Assembly: GCA_904502155.1 (NCBI GenBank)
Contig: CAJGDV010000023.1
Coordinates: forward strand, 1 to 14,285
Direction: 5' to 3'
Length of the DNA stretch: 14,285 nt
Origin: an uncultured Bacilli bacterium
GTDB lineage: Bacteria; Bacillota_I; Bacilli_A; RF39; UBA660
This document shows positions 6,284 through 12,790 of this stretch, piece after piece. Position 1 is the first letter of the stretch, and each line of letters begins with the position of its first letter. A program made the position numbers and the translations under genes. A model generated the notes under the pieces. The model did no database searches and was not told the origin of the DNA. It saw only the letters and a program-made list of their open reading frames with translations.

Positions 6284-8317
6284 TTAGTGACCTCCGCCAC
6301 CGCCGCCACCGCCACGGCCGCCGCCACCATAATATGAACCACCACTAGAATGATTGCTTCTTGAAATTGATGAAGCACTTCTAGTACTTCTACTAAATGT
6401 TCTATGGTTTGTTCTAAAATGTGTAGAACGATAATAATTATTATTTAAAATTTCACTAGCATTAGTATCTGGATGTTTTATTTCTAAAGCTTTAACTACT
6501 TTATCTGCAATACCAAATGCTGTTGCATATATTAAATATTTTTCCCATAAAGGTAATTCTATAACTGTTTTTTCTTTCATTAGAGTTTCACTATTTAAAT
6601 AATTATATAATGCTCTCCATTTATTATATTCTTCTTCACCATGTTGTGTAAAAAGTACATATTCTTTACTTTTCTTTTTAAGATATAATCCACAAAGAAT
6701 CATAGCAATTCCAAGTATAAATAAAGCTCCAAAAGCTAAATCTAATCTTGTTTTATTTATTAATAAATTTCCAAAAATTATTGTACATATACCAACGAAA
6801 ATATAATCATATCCTTGATTATAACATTCATTTTTTACTTCTTCAAAATCAGCTTTTTGGAAATATCCTTCAGAAATACCAATATCAACAATTGATTTTT
6901 CAAATGAAGTAACAAATGAATCAGCATTATCAAAGTCATTTGATACTTTCTTTTGGAATGATTCTAAAGGAAGTAAACCTCCATTAGCATATTTAACTAT
7001 TAAATTAAAATATAATCCTTCATTATAAGTTAATGGTTCTAAAGGTTTAGTTCCATCAAATAATATATTTATAACTATATTATTAAATACCCAGTCTTGT
7101 GTATCACTAATACGTTTTAATTCAATATATTTTTTTCTAACTAAATTTAAAGTTATAGCTGAATAACTATCACCCATGTCAGGATTATGCTTATCTTTTG
7201 CAAAAACTAATTTAGAAGCAAAATAAGGATCTAAATCACTAGGAATATCTCTAAAATATTCAATATGTGCATGTGGATAAAAGAAATTATGTTTACTTCT
7301 AATTTTACTATCTTTTTTAAGAACAAAGATACACATAATAGCTGATATAAAAATACTAAGACCTAATACAATTTTTTTCCATTTTATTGCTAATATAGGT
7401 AAATTATCATATTCTTCTAATTCTGCTTTAGCTTCTTCTAAATATACATCATTAGAATAAACATTATTAGGTGCATAATTTGTAAATGAATGTTTATCAT
7501 CATTAAATGATAATAAAGTAAATTCAATATATTGATTATAATCTTTAAATTTTAAATCATCTTCATCTAATTCAAAATAGAAGGTATGATATCCAGGATT
7601 CTTTTTATTTGATTCTTTAAAATCAAATGTATTATTATTAGTACCAAAAGTATGTGCTATATAATTTCCTTTTTTAGGCATATCTTTATCAGCTACTAAT
7701 ATTTGACCCTTAAACGATTTTAAATCTTTAACACTTTCTTCCGAATACATAGTTAAATATAATTCTGAAACATCATCATATTTTAATGATGCATTATTCA
7801 TTACATACTGAATTTCAAATGTAAGTTTATCTCTATATATTCCATTAGGATATATAAATAATGCTTCATATCTTCTTAGATTTTCATTATATGGACCTTG
7901 ACTATGATACCAAGTATATGGATTGTTTACGAAATCACTATCTTCCCATAAAAGAAAATCACTTGGTACAAAAACTTTCTCAGTACCATTATTATTAATT
8001 TGTTTAACATAATTAACTTTATAATCAACTTCTAAACCATCAACATTATCTTCTGGTAAATCACGCCATAATTCCCAAAATAAATTATATCTTGATGCAG
8101 CATGAATATCATAAGTCAATCTTTCAGTAATTAATACTTTTCCACCTTCTGTAGGTTCATCAAGAACAACAGCCTTATAATCGACATCTGTTATTTTTAC
8201 ATAATCATTAAAACCTGTACTTTCTTCTGAATCTGTTTCTTCAAGAGAAATTAAAAATGGAAATACATAAAAAAACAAAATAAAAACTATAAAAAACTTC
8301 TTTAAAAACTTTATCAT
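6284..8317 (-). CDS. DUF2207 family membrane protein with polyglycine tail
   Basis: The 677-residue protein has a signal or anchor segment at 1-25 and a large extracytoplasmic N-terminal domain (about 35-305). Typical family features include ITERLTYDI near 63-71 and W-x-L-W-R-D-L-P at 81-88. A membrane helix follows at about 315-334, then a cytoplasmic part with EYFRDIPSDLDP (353-364). A membrane pair lies at about 504-519 and 526-546. Then come KWRALYNYL (566-574) and LWEKYLIYATAFGIADKV (590-607), which match the DUF2207 C-terminal block. The tail is Ser/Arg-rich and ends in a run of glycines and a final His. The function of the family is not settled. It often sits beside lemA, suggesting a shared membrane or envelope role. 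The start at 8317 has GGTG just upstream. Confidence 0.9.
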   Translation of the reverse strand: MIKFLKKFFIVFILFFYVFPFLISLEETDSEESTGFNDYVKITDVDYKAVVLDEPTEGGKVLITERLTYDIHAASRYNLFWELWRDLPEDNVDGLEVDYKVNYVKQINNNGTEKVFVPSDFLLWEDSDFVNNPYTWYHSQGPYNENLRRYEALFIYPNGIYRDKLTFEIQYVMNNASLKYDDVSELYLTMYSEESVKDLKSFKGQILVADKDMPKKGNYIAHTFGTNNNTFDFKESNKKNPGYHTFYFELDEDDLKFKDYNQYIEFTLLSFNDDKHSFTNYAPNNVYSNDVYLEEAKAELEEYDNLPILAIKWKKIVLGLSIFISAIMCIFVLKKDSKIRSKHNFFYPHAHIEYFRDIPSDLDPYFASKLVFAKDKHNPDMGDSYSAITLNLVRKKYIELKRISDTQDWVFNNIVINILFDGTKPLEPLTYNEGLYFNLIVKYANGGLLPLESFQKKVSNDFDNADSFVTSFEKSIVDIGISEGYFQKADFEEVKNECYNQGYDYIFVGICTIIFGNLLINKTRLDLAFGALFILGIAMILCGLYLKKKSKEYVLFTQHGEEEYNKWRALYNYLNSETLMKEKTVIELPLWEKYLIYATAFGIADKVVKALEIKHPDTNASEILNNNYYRSTHFRTNHRTFSRSTRSASSISRSNHSSGGSYYGGGGRGGGGGGGGH
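6287..6329 (-). repeat. GC-rich glycine-codon simple repeat
   Basis: About 40 bases of GGN codons encode the Gly-rich end of the DUF2207 protein (GGGGRGGGG type). It is the only strongly GC-rich tract in the window and a simple-sequence run that could change length by slippage. Confidence 0.8.
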
Positions 8318-8340
8318 TTCACCACTACTTTCTATATATT

Positions 8341-8346
8341 ATTATA
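8341..8346 (-). promoter_or_regulatory. Possible -10 box for the DUF2207 gene
   Basis: The minus strand reads TATAAT at 8346-8341, which would start transcription near 8334, about 16 bases before the ATG. No good -35 is seen at the right distance. Confidence 0.45.
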
Positions 8347-8363
8347 TCTTAAAAAAATATAAA

Positions 8364-8390
8364 TTGATAGATTAAAATTTATGATATAAT
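8364..8390 (+). promoter_or_regulatory. Promoter of the phosphatase / membrane protein pair
   Basis: TTGATA at 8364-8369 and TG-A-TATAAT at 8382-8390 (extended -10, 15-base spacer). The expected start is near 8397, which leaves a leader of only about nine bases that begins at the GGTG of the ribosome site. Confidence 0.6.
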
Positions 8391-8405
8391 AAATTTGGTG
8401 ATAGT

Positions 8406-8849
8406 ATGATAAAAATATGTTTTGTTTGTCTTGGTAATATTTGTAGATCACCAATGGCAGAATTTATTATGAAGGATAAAATTAAAAAACTTAATTTAGA
8501 AGATAAATATTATATAGAATCAAGAGCAACATCATATGAAGAAGAAGGAAATGATATGCATATAGGTGCTAAAGAAATTCTTAATCTTAATAATATTTCT
8601 TATACTAAACATAAAGCTAAAAGATTAGAAATTGATGATTATCAAAAGTTTGATTACTTTATATGCATGGATGACTCTAATGTTAGAAATACTATAAATA
8701 TTTTTGAAAATGATGATTTTAATAAAGTATTTAAACTTAACAAGGAAAATGTAAAAGACCCATGGTATACAGGAAATTTTAATGAAACATATAATGATTT
8801 AAATGAAGGAATTGATAAAATTTTGAGAGGTGAATTAAATGAAAAATAA
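8406..8849 (+). CDS. Low-molecular-weight protein tyrosine phosphatase
   Basis: Cytosolic phosphatase of the LMW-PTP family, which removes phosphate from phosphotyrosine (and in some members phosphoarginine) in proteins. The 147-residue length is normal. The C-x5-R-S loop is VCLGNICRSPMAE, with nucleophile Cys8 and Arg14, and the general acid is Asp118 in DPWYTG. FDYFICMDDSN at about 82-92 is also typical. The substrate is not indicated; in Gram-positive bacteria such enzymes often sit with exopolysaccharide tyrosine kinases, but no kinase is nearby. The gene overlaps the next one by 11 bases (ATGAAAAATAA) and probably shares a transcript with it. Confidence 0.93.
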   Translation: MIKICFVCLGNICRSPMAEFIMKDKIKKLNLEDKYYIESRATSYEEEGNDMHIGAKEILNLNNISYTKHKAKRLEIDDYQKFDYFICMDDSNVRNTINIFENDDFNKVFKLNKENVKDPWYTGNFNETYNDLNEGIDKILRGELNEK

Positions 8850-9234
8850 AATTATTCCAATTATAATTGTTGCTGCAACGTTAATTATAGTATTATTATT
8901 TTTAATAATTAAACCTAAAGGTGATAATATTCCAAATGACTATATTGCTATATTTAATGGTGGAAGCGGAGAAATTACTTATTCAACATATATTTATAAG
9001 ATTGATAATGGACAAGCTAATATGGGGTTTAAATACATAAATACAGTTAATACAACTGTAAGTTGGGGAAGTCCCGAGTGGGAAATTAAAATTACTGATT
9101 CTGGGGAAGTAACATGGACTGATGATGTATTTCCTGTTGCTAAAAAACATGGAGCATATAGCTATGTAAAAATACCGAATGATGATAAAACATATACAAT
9201 AGAAGAATTTCAAGAAAGATTTTTAATGAATTAA
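8839..9234 (+). CDS. Small membrane-anchored protein of unknown function
   Basis: 131 residues: one hydrophobic segment at 5-24 with a positive start (MKNK), then a KPKGD linker and an outer domain of about 100 residues rich in aromatic and polar strands (AIFNGGSGEITYSTYIYK, INTVNTTVSWGSPEWEIKI, GEVTWTDDVF). It ends in a short helix (TIEEFQERFLMN). No lipobox cysteine follows the membrane segment, so a single-pass anchor or signal peptide is more likely than a lipoprotein. The start overlaps the phosphatase stop and is preceded by GAGAGGTGA (8825-8833). I do not recognise the family. Coupling to the phosphatase suggests shared expression, not necessarily a shared function. Confidence 0.75.
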   Translation: MKNKIIPIIIVAATLIIVLLFLIIKPKGDNIPNDYIAIFNGGSGEITYSTYIYKIDNGQANMGFKYINTVNTTVSWGSPEWEIKITDSGEVTWTDDVFPVAKKHGAYSYVKIPNDDKTYTIEEFQERFLMN

Positions 9235-9248
9235 ATTTCTTTTTTTTT
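9212..9248 (+). terminator. Weak intrinsic terminator after the small membrane protein
   Basis: AAGAAA pairs with TTTCTT and an inner TTT with AAA, with a two-base bulge, followed by T residues 9240-9248. The stem is imperfect and AT-only apart from one G-C pair; the long T-tract is the better evidence. Confidence 0.4.
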
Positions 9249-9249
9249 A

Positions 9250-9258
9250 TGGTATACT
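9250..9258 (+). promoter_or_regulatory. Promoter of the alpha/beta hydrolase gene
   Basis: TG-G-TATACT is an extended -10 directly after the T-tract. Transcription would start near 9265, downstream of the in-frame ATG at 9249, so that ATG cannot be the start on this transcript. Confidence 0.6.
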
Positions 9259-9274
9259 ATATTGAACTTTATTT

Positions 9275-9281
9275 AAGGAGG
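9275..9281 (+). promoter_or_regulatory. Ribosome binding site fixing the hydrolase start
   Basis: AAGGAGG six bases before the ATG at 9288. Confidence 0.85.
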
Positions 9282-9287
9282 CAATTT

Positions 9288-9977
9288 ATGAATATTAATT
9301 TATATTATCAAGAAAAAGGAAAAGGAGAAGTATTAGTACTTCTTCATGGAAATAGTGATAACAGTAATTATTTTGTAAATCAAATAGAATATTTTAAAGA
9401 TCAATATAGAGTAATTGCTATTGATACAAGAGGACATGGTAAATCACCTAGAGGCGATATGTCATTTACTATTTCACAATTTGCAGATGATTTAAATAAT
9501 TTTTTAAATAAATTAAATATAGATAAAATTACTTTATTAGGTTTTTCTGATGGGGCTAATATTGGAATGAAATTCGCACTTAAATATCCTGAAAAATTAA
9601 ATGCATTAATTTTAGACGGTGGTAATTTAAATAAAGATGGTGTTAGTAAATCAGTTAGTGTTCCTATAGAACTTATTTATAAAATTACTAAACTTCTTTC
9701 TAAAAAATCAGAAGAAGCTAAAAAATATATGGAATTATTAAATCTACTTGTAAATGAACCAAACATTAAACCGGAAGAGTTAAATAAAATAAATGTTCCA
9801 ACACTTGTTATTGCTGGAACTAAAGATTTAATTAAAAAAGAACATACACAGTTAATAGCGGATAATATTAATAATTCAGAGTTAGTTTTTATTGATGGTG
9901 GTCATATGGTTGCTAAACAAAAACCAGAAGAATTTAATAAAGAAGTTTCAAAATTTTTAGTAAAAAAAGGATATTAA
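9288..9977 (+). CDS. Alpha/beta hydrolase
   Basis: A 229-residue single-domain alpha/beta-hydrolase-fold enzyme, probably an esterase or similar; the substrate is not evident. Motifs are the oxyanion-hole HGNSD (20-24), DTRGHGKS (46-53), the nucleophile elbow GFSDG with Ser87, the acid Asp180 in AGTKD and the base His206 in GGHMV. The cap between about 115 and 165 is short and helical. No signal peptide is present, so it is cytosolic. I chose the ATG at 9288 over the in-frame ATG at 9249. It has a strong ribosome site, the fold begins at once, and the upstream ATG lies ahead of the predicted transcription start. No clear terminator follows, so some readthrough into the regulator gene is possible. 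Confidence 0.9.
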   Translation: MNINLYYQEKGKGEVLVLLHGNSDNSNYFVNQIEYFKDQYRVIAIDTRGHGKSPRGDMSFTISQFADDLNNFLNKLNIDKITLLGFSDGANIGMKFALKYPEKLNALILDGGNLNKDGVSKSVSVPIELIYKITKLLSKKSEEAKKYMELLNLLVNEPNIKPEELNKINVPTLVIAGTKDLIKKEHTQLIADNINNSELVFIDGGHMVAKQKPEEFNKEVSKFLVKKGY

Positions 9978-9996
9978 ACAAGGATGTTAAATATCT

Positions 9997-10002
9997 TTGA
10001 CA
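9997..10002 (+). promoter_or_regulatory. Consensus -35 box upstream of the XRE regulator
   Basis: TTGACA is a perfect -35. No good -10 lies 17 bases on. The best partner is TGA-TAGATT (10019-10027, 19-base spacer), inside the first palindrome. A separate TATAAT at 10046-10051 lies inside the second palindrome. Confidence 0.5.
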
Positions 10003-10009
10003 AACTTCA

Positions 10010-10052
10010 AAATCTATTTGATAGATTTGTTAATTATAAATTGTTTATAATT
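10010..10052. promoter_or_regulatory. Two adjacent perfect palindromes, candidate operators
   Basis: The first has arms AAATCTAT (10010-10017) and ATAGATTT (10021-10028). The second has arms AATTATAAA (10032-10040) and TTTATAATT (10044-10052). Both have the same three-base centre TTG, and the centres are 23 bases apart. They cover the likely -10 positions of the promoter for the downstream XRE gene, which suggests autoregulation. No T-tract follows either one. Confidence 0.55.
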
Positions 10053-10073
10053 GTAAGTTGAAGGAGGGTAATT

Positions 10074-10382
10074 ATGTCATTAGGAAAAAATATATTAACA
10101 TTAAGAAAGAAAAACGGACTTTCACAAGAACAATTAGGTGAAAAAGTAAATGTGACAAGACAAACTATTTCTAATTGGGAATTAGATGAAACTGCACCTA
10201 ATCCTGAACAATTAAAACTTTTATCAAAAGCATTACAAGTTAGTATAGATATATTAGTAGATAATGATATTGTAACTAATAATTCAAATAAAACTATCTA
10301 TAATATAGCAAAATTTATTGGTATAATTTTTTTAATATTATTAGTAATAGATATAATCACATTTATAATTTTTATGTTTTAA
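10074..10382 (+). CDS. Membrane-anchored XRE-family transcriptional regulator
   Basis: 102 residues. An HTH_3/XRE DNA-binding domain occupies 6-61 (NILTLRKKNGLSQEQLGEKV, then the recognition helix TRQTISNWELDETAPN). A polar linker at 62-78 leads to one hydrophobic helix at about 79-101 at the very C-terminus. Such HTH-plus-membrane-helix proteins are common in low-GC Gram-positives, and the anchor may tie repression to membrane state; that role is inference. GAAGGAGGG precedes the ATG. The paired palindromes in its own promoter are the obvious candidate binding sites. It ends just before a strong terminator. Confidence 0.88.
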   Translation: MSLGKNILTLRKKNGLSQEQLGEKVNVTRQTISNWELDETAPNPEQLKLLSKALQVSIDILVDNDIVTNNSNKTIYNIAKFIGIIFLILLVIDIITFIIFMF

Positions 10383-10386
10383 ACTT

Positions 10387-10410
10387 AAGAGTAGAGAAAT
10401 CTACTCTTTT
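10387..10410 (+). terminator. Intrinsic terminator after the XRE regulator
   Basis: Perfect 9-bp stem with arms AAGAGTAGA (10387-10395) and TCTACTCTT (10400-10408), a GAAA tetraloop and a short T run. The T run is short, so the hairpin does more of the work here. Confidence 0.8.
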
Positions 10411-10411
10411 G

Positions 10412-10420
10412 TGTTATAAT
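10412..10420 (+). promoter_or_regulatory. Promoter of the 50S-maturation / sigH operon
   Basis: TG-T-TATAAT is a consensus extended -10, two bases after the terminator. The start is expected near 10427, giving a leader of about 40 bases with AAGGAG at 10455-10460. Confidence 0.65.
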
Positions 10421-10468
10421 GTAATAGATTTAAACGAAGAAGTGAATTTTCGATAAGGAGTTAAACAG

Positions 10469-10810
10469 ATGACAAAAAATTATAAAGTAATAACATTATG
10501 CGGTTCAACTAGATTTAAAGATGAATTTATGAGAGTACAAAAAGAGTTAACTTTAGAAGGAAATATAGTTATTTCTGTTGGCTTATTTGGTCATTCAGGT
10601 GATTCGGAAGTATGGGAAAATATGGATGAAGGAACACTAACTAAAACTAAAGAAATGCTTGATGATATGCATAAAAGAAAAATAGATATGGCTGATGAAA
10701 TATTTGTTATTAATGTTGGTGGCTATATTGGTGATAGTACTAAATCTGAAATAGCATATGCCATATCAACAAATAAAAAAGTTAATTATTTAGAACCTAC
10801 TAAAATATAA
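10469..10810 (+). CDS. Nucleoside 2-deoxyribosyltransferase-like protein
   Basis: 113 residues with the small Rossmann-like fold of the nucleoside deoxyribosyltransferase superfamily. It has LCGSTRFKDEF (10-20) at the first strand and loop, DMADEIFVINVGGYIGDSTKSEIAYA (73-98) with the Asp-Ser...Ser-Glu site typical of the family, and a central helical stretch. Family members exchange or hydrolyse the base of deoxynucleosides or nucleotides; the true substrate cannot be read from this sequence. AAGGAG lies eight bases before the ATG. It is first in an operon, 13 bases before rbgA. Confidence 0.75.
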   Translation: MTKNYKVITLCGSTRFKDEFMRVQKELTLEGNIVISVGLFGHSGDSEVWENMDEGTLTKTKEMLDDMHKRKIDMADEIFVINVGGYIGDSTKSEIAYAISTNKKVNYLEPTKI

Positions 10811-10823
10811 CAGGAGTGATTTT

Positions 10824-11714
10824 ATGAGTAAAATTGATAATGTAGAAGGATATTCAAAAAAACATATTAACTGGTATCCAGGTCATATGGCTAAAACAAA
10901 AAGATTAATACAAGAAAAAATAAATTTGATAGATGTTGTATATGAAGTAGTTGATGCACGTATGCCATATTCATCAAAAATAAAAGATATTGATGAATTT
11001 ATAAAAAACAAACCAAGAATAATGGTTATGACAAAAGCAGATTTATGTGATAGAGAAGAAACTAATAAATGGATTAGATATTATGAAAACAAAGGTTATA
11101 AAGTTATTTTAATGGACTTAGAAGGAAATACTAATTTAAAACCATTATTAGCTGCAACAGATAAATTAATGGAAGAAGAAACTAAAAAAAGAGAAAGTAA
11201 AGGATTGTTAAAAAGAAGAACTAGAATTTTAATTGTTGGTATTCCTAACGTAGGTAAAAGTACTTTAATAAATCGTTTAGTTGGGAAAAAAGCTCAAACA
11301 ACAGGAAATAAACCAGGGGTAACTAAACAATTAGATTGGATTAGAATTAATGAAAATCTAGAACTATTAGATTCTCCAGGTATTTTATGGCCTAAATTAG
11401 ATGAAGAATTAGTAGCATTTAACTTAGCAAGTTTAACAGCAATAAAAGAAGAAGTTTTACCACTTTATGATGTTGTAGAATATTTACTTAGAAGACTAGA
11501 AAAATATTATCCACAAATTTTAAAAGATAGATATGGTATTAATGAAGTAGAAGATGATTTTATTGAAACATTAGAATTTATTGGTAAAAAAAGAGGATGT
11601 TTAATTAAAGGTGGAGAAATAGATTACGATAAAGTAATTAATATTATTATTAATGAAGTAAAAAATGGAACTATCAAAAATATTACATTTGATAAAGTGA
11701 GTGACTATGAATAA
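10824..11714 (+). CDS. rbgA: Ribosome biogenesis GTPase RbgA (YlqF)
   Basis: RbgA is a circularly permuted GTPase that binds late 50S precursors and promotes incorporation of late proteins such as uL16. The 296-residue protein has the signature start INWYPGHMAKTKR (15-27), VDARMPYSS (43-51) and the permuted motif order: G4 TKAD (70-73) before G1 GIPNVGKST (139-147), G2 PGVT (164-167) and G3 DSPG (183-186). A C-terminal helical domain follows (about 195-290), as expected. Its ribosome site is GGAGTG. The end overlaps the start of mrnC by eight bases, coupling it to two further 23S rRNA-acting genes. Confidence 0.96.
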   Translation: MSKIDNVEGYSKKHINWYPGHMAKTKRLIQEKINLIDVVYEVVDARMPYSSKIKDIDEFIKNKPRIMVMTKADLCDREETNKWIRYYENKGYKVILMDLEGNTNLKPLLAATDKLMEEETKKRESKGLLKRRTRILIVGIPNVGKSTLINRLVGKKAQTTGNKPGVTKQLDWIRINENLELLDSPGILWPKLDEELVAFNLASLTAIKEEVLPLYDVVEYLLRRLEKYYPQILKDRYGINEVEDDFIETLEFIGKKRGCLIKGGEIDYDKVINIIINEVKNGTIKNITFDKVSDYE

Positions 11715-12081
11715 TAAAGATATTAATGTTTTAGCATTAGCATACTTAGGAGATTCAGTATATGAAATTTATATAAGAGAATATCTTATTAAAAAAGGAA
11801 TTGAAAAAGTTAAAAATTTACAAGAAGAAGCAGTAAAATTTGTAAGTGCTAAAAGCCAAGCATCTTTCCTAAAAAAAATGATTGATGAAAACTTTTTTAC
11901 AGAAGAAGAACTAAGTATTGTATATAGAGCTAGAAACCACAAAGGAAGTAGACATCCTAAACATACAGATATAATTACATATAAATATTCAACAGGATTT
12001 GAAGCTTTAATTGGGTATTTATATTTAGAAAAAAGAGAAGATAGAATTAAAAAAATAGTGAAAGAAATAATAGGTGAATAA
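11707..12081 (+). CDS. mrnC: Mini-ribonuclease III
   Basis: Mini-RNase III is an RNase III catalytic domain without the double-stranded RNA-binding domain; it trims 23S rRNA precursor ends. The 124-residue length fits. Visible are ALAYLGDSVYE (10-20) with catalytic Asp16, YRARNHKGSRHPK (73-85), and YSTGFEALIGYLYL (94-107) with the second acidic site around Glu99. I use the ATG at 11707, overlapping the rbgA stop, rather than the in-frame GTG at 11701; the upstream GTGAGTGA (11697-11704) can serve as the ribosome site for the ATG. The next gene follows after one base. Confidence 0.93.
   Translation: MNNKDINVLALAYLGDSVYEIYIREYLIKKGIEKVKNLQEEAVKFVSAKSQASFLKKMIDENFFTEEELSIVYRARNHKGSRHPKHTDIITYKYSTGFEALIGYLYLEKREDRIKKIVKEIIGE
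12072..12077 (+). promoter_or_regulatory. Ribosome binding site deciding the rlmB start
   Basis: AGGTGA five bases before the ATG at 12083. The in-frame GTG at 12074 is part of this site, so it is not the start. Confidence 0.75.
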
Positions 12082-12082
12082 T

Positions 12083-12790
12083 ATGTATATATGCGGAAAA
12101 AATGTAGCAAAAGAATATTTATTAGGAGAAGAACCTGTAAAAGGAATATTTGTTCAAGAAAATTTTAGTGATTATGATTTATTAAATTTAGCAAAAAGAA
12201 AATGTAATAACATTAAAGTCCTAAAAAAATTTGAACTTGATAAAATGACAAAAGAAAATCATCAAGGTATTATTTTAAATGTTAAAGACTTTGAATATAG
12301 TGATATAAGTGTTTTAACAGAAAAAGAGGATGCATTAGTAGTAATGCTTGATCATATTGAAGATCCACATAATTTTGGGGCTATTATAAGAACATGTGAA
12401 GCTGCGGGCGTTGATGGTATTATAATTCCTAAAAATCGTTGTGTAGATGTAAATGCAACAGTAATAAGAACTAGTGTAGGTGCTAGTAAATATGTTCCTA
12501 TTGTTCAAGTTACAAATATATCTAATGCAATTAGAGATTTAAAAAAACATGGATTCTGGGTTATAGGTACAGATATGGATGGAACTAATTATACAAAACT
12601 TGATTATAAAGGGAAAACATGTTTAATAATTGGAAATGAAGGAAATGGAATGGCAAGAATAGTAACTGAAAATTGTGACTTTATTGCTACTATTCCAATG
12701 AACGGAAAAATAAACAGTCTTAATGCATCAGTAGCTGCAGGAATTGTTATTTATGAAGCAATAAAAAATAGAGGAATTAATGAATTATAA
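12083..12790 (+). CDS. rlmB: 23S rRNA 2'-O-methyltransferase, TrmH/RlmB family
   Basis: SPOUT-class methyltransferase that, by family, methylates the ribose of G2251 in 23S rRNA. The 235-residue protein has an N-terminal substrate-binding domain starting IYxCGKNVAKE-like (2-12, ending near 72) and the three SPOUT motifs: DHIEDPHNFGAIIRT (90-104), LIIGNEGNGM (181-190) and IPMNGKINSLNASVAAGI (204-221), which form the knotted SAM site. In B. subtilis the counterpart (yacO) also follows mrnC. The start is set by AGGTGA at 12072. It overlaps the next gene by 11 bases. TrmH-type tRNA methylation is an alternative but is less likely given the length and N-terminal domain. Confidence 0.92.
   Translation: MYICGKNVAKEYLLGEEPVKGIFVQENFSDYDLLNLAKRKCNNIKVLKKFELDKMTKENHQGIILNVKDFEYSDISVLTEKEDALVVMLDHIEDPHNFGAIIRTCEAAGVDGIIIPKNRCVDVNATVIRTSVGASKYVPIVQVTNISNAIRDLKKHGFWVIGTDMDGTNYTKLDYKGKTCLIIGNEGNGMARIVTENCDFIATIPMNGKINSLNASVAAGIVIYEAIKNRGINEL

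Noticed and set aside
6187..6378. Minus-strand 63-residue open frame with Ala/Val run
   Set aside because: It is the out-of-frame reading of the DUF2207 glycine-codon repeat and of the end of the homospermidine-synthase-like gene.
8983..9213. Minus-strand 76-residue open frame
   Set aside because: Antisense to the small membrane protein, with no ribosome site and no recognisable features.
9249..9287. Upstream ATG at 9249 as the hydrolase start
   Set aside because: The predicted -10 box (9253-9258) lies downstream of it, it has no ribosome site, and AAGGAGG points to 9288.
10010..10028. First palindrome before the XRE gene as a hydrolase terminator
   Set aside because: It is followed by GTTAATT rather than a T-tract, and its position in the promoter fits an operator better.
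11769..12110. Minus-strand 113-residue open frame
   Set aside because: Antisense to mrnC, which has clear family motifs.
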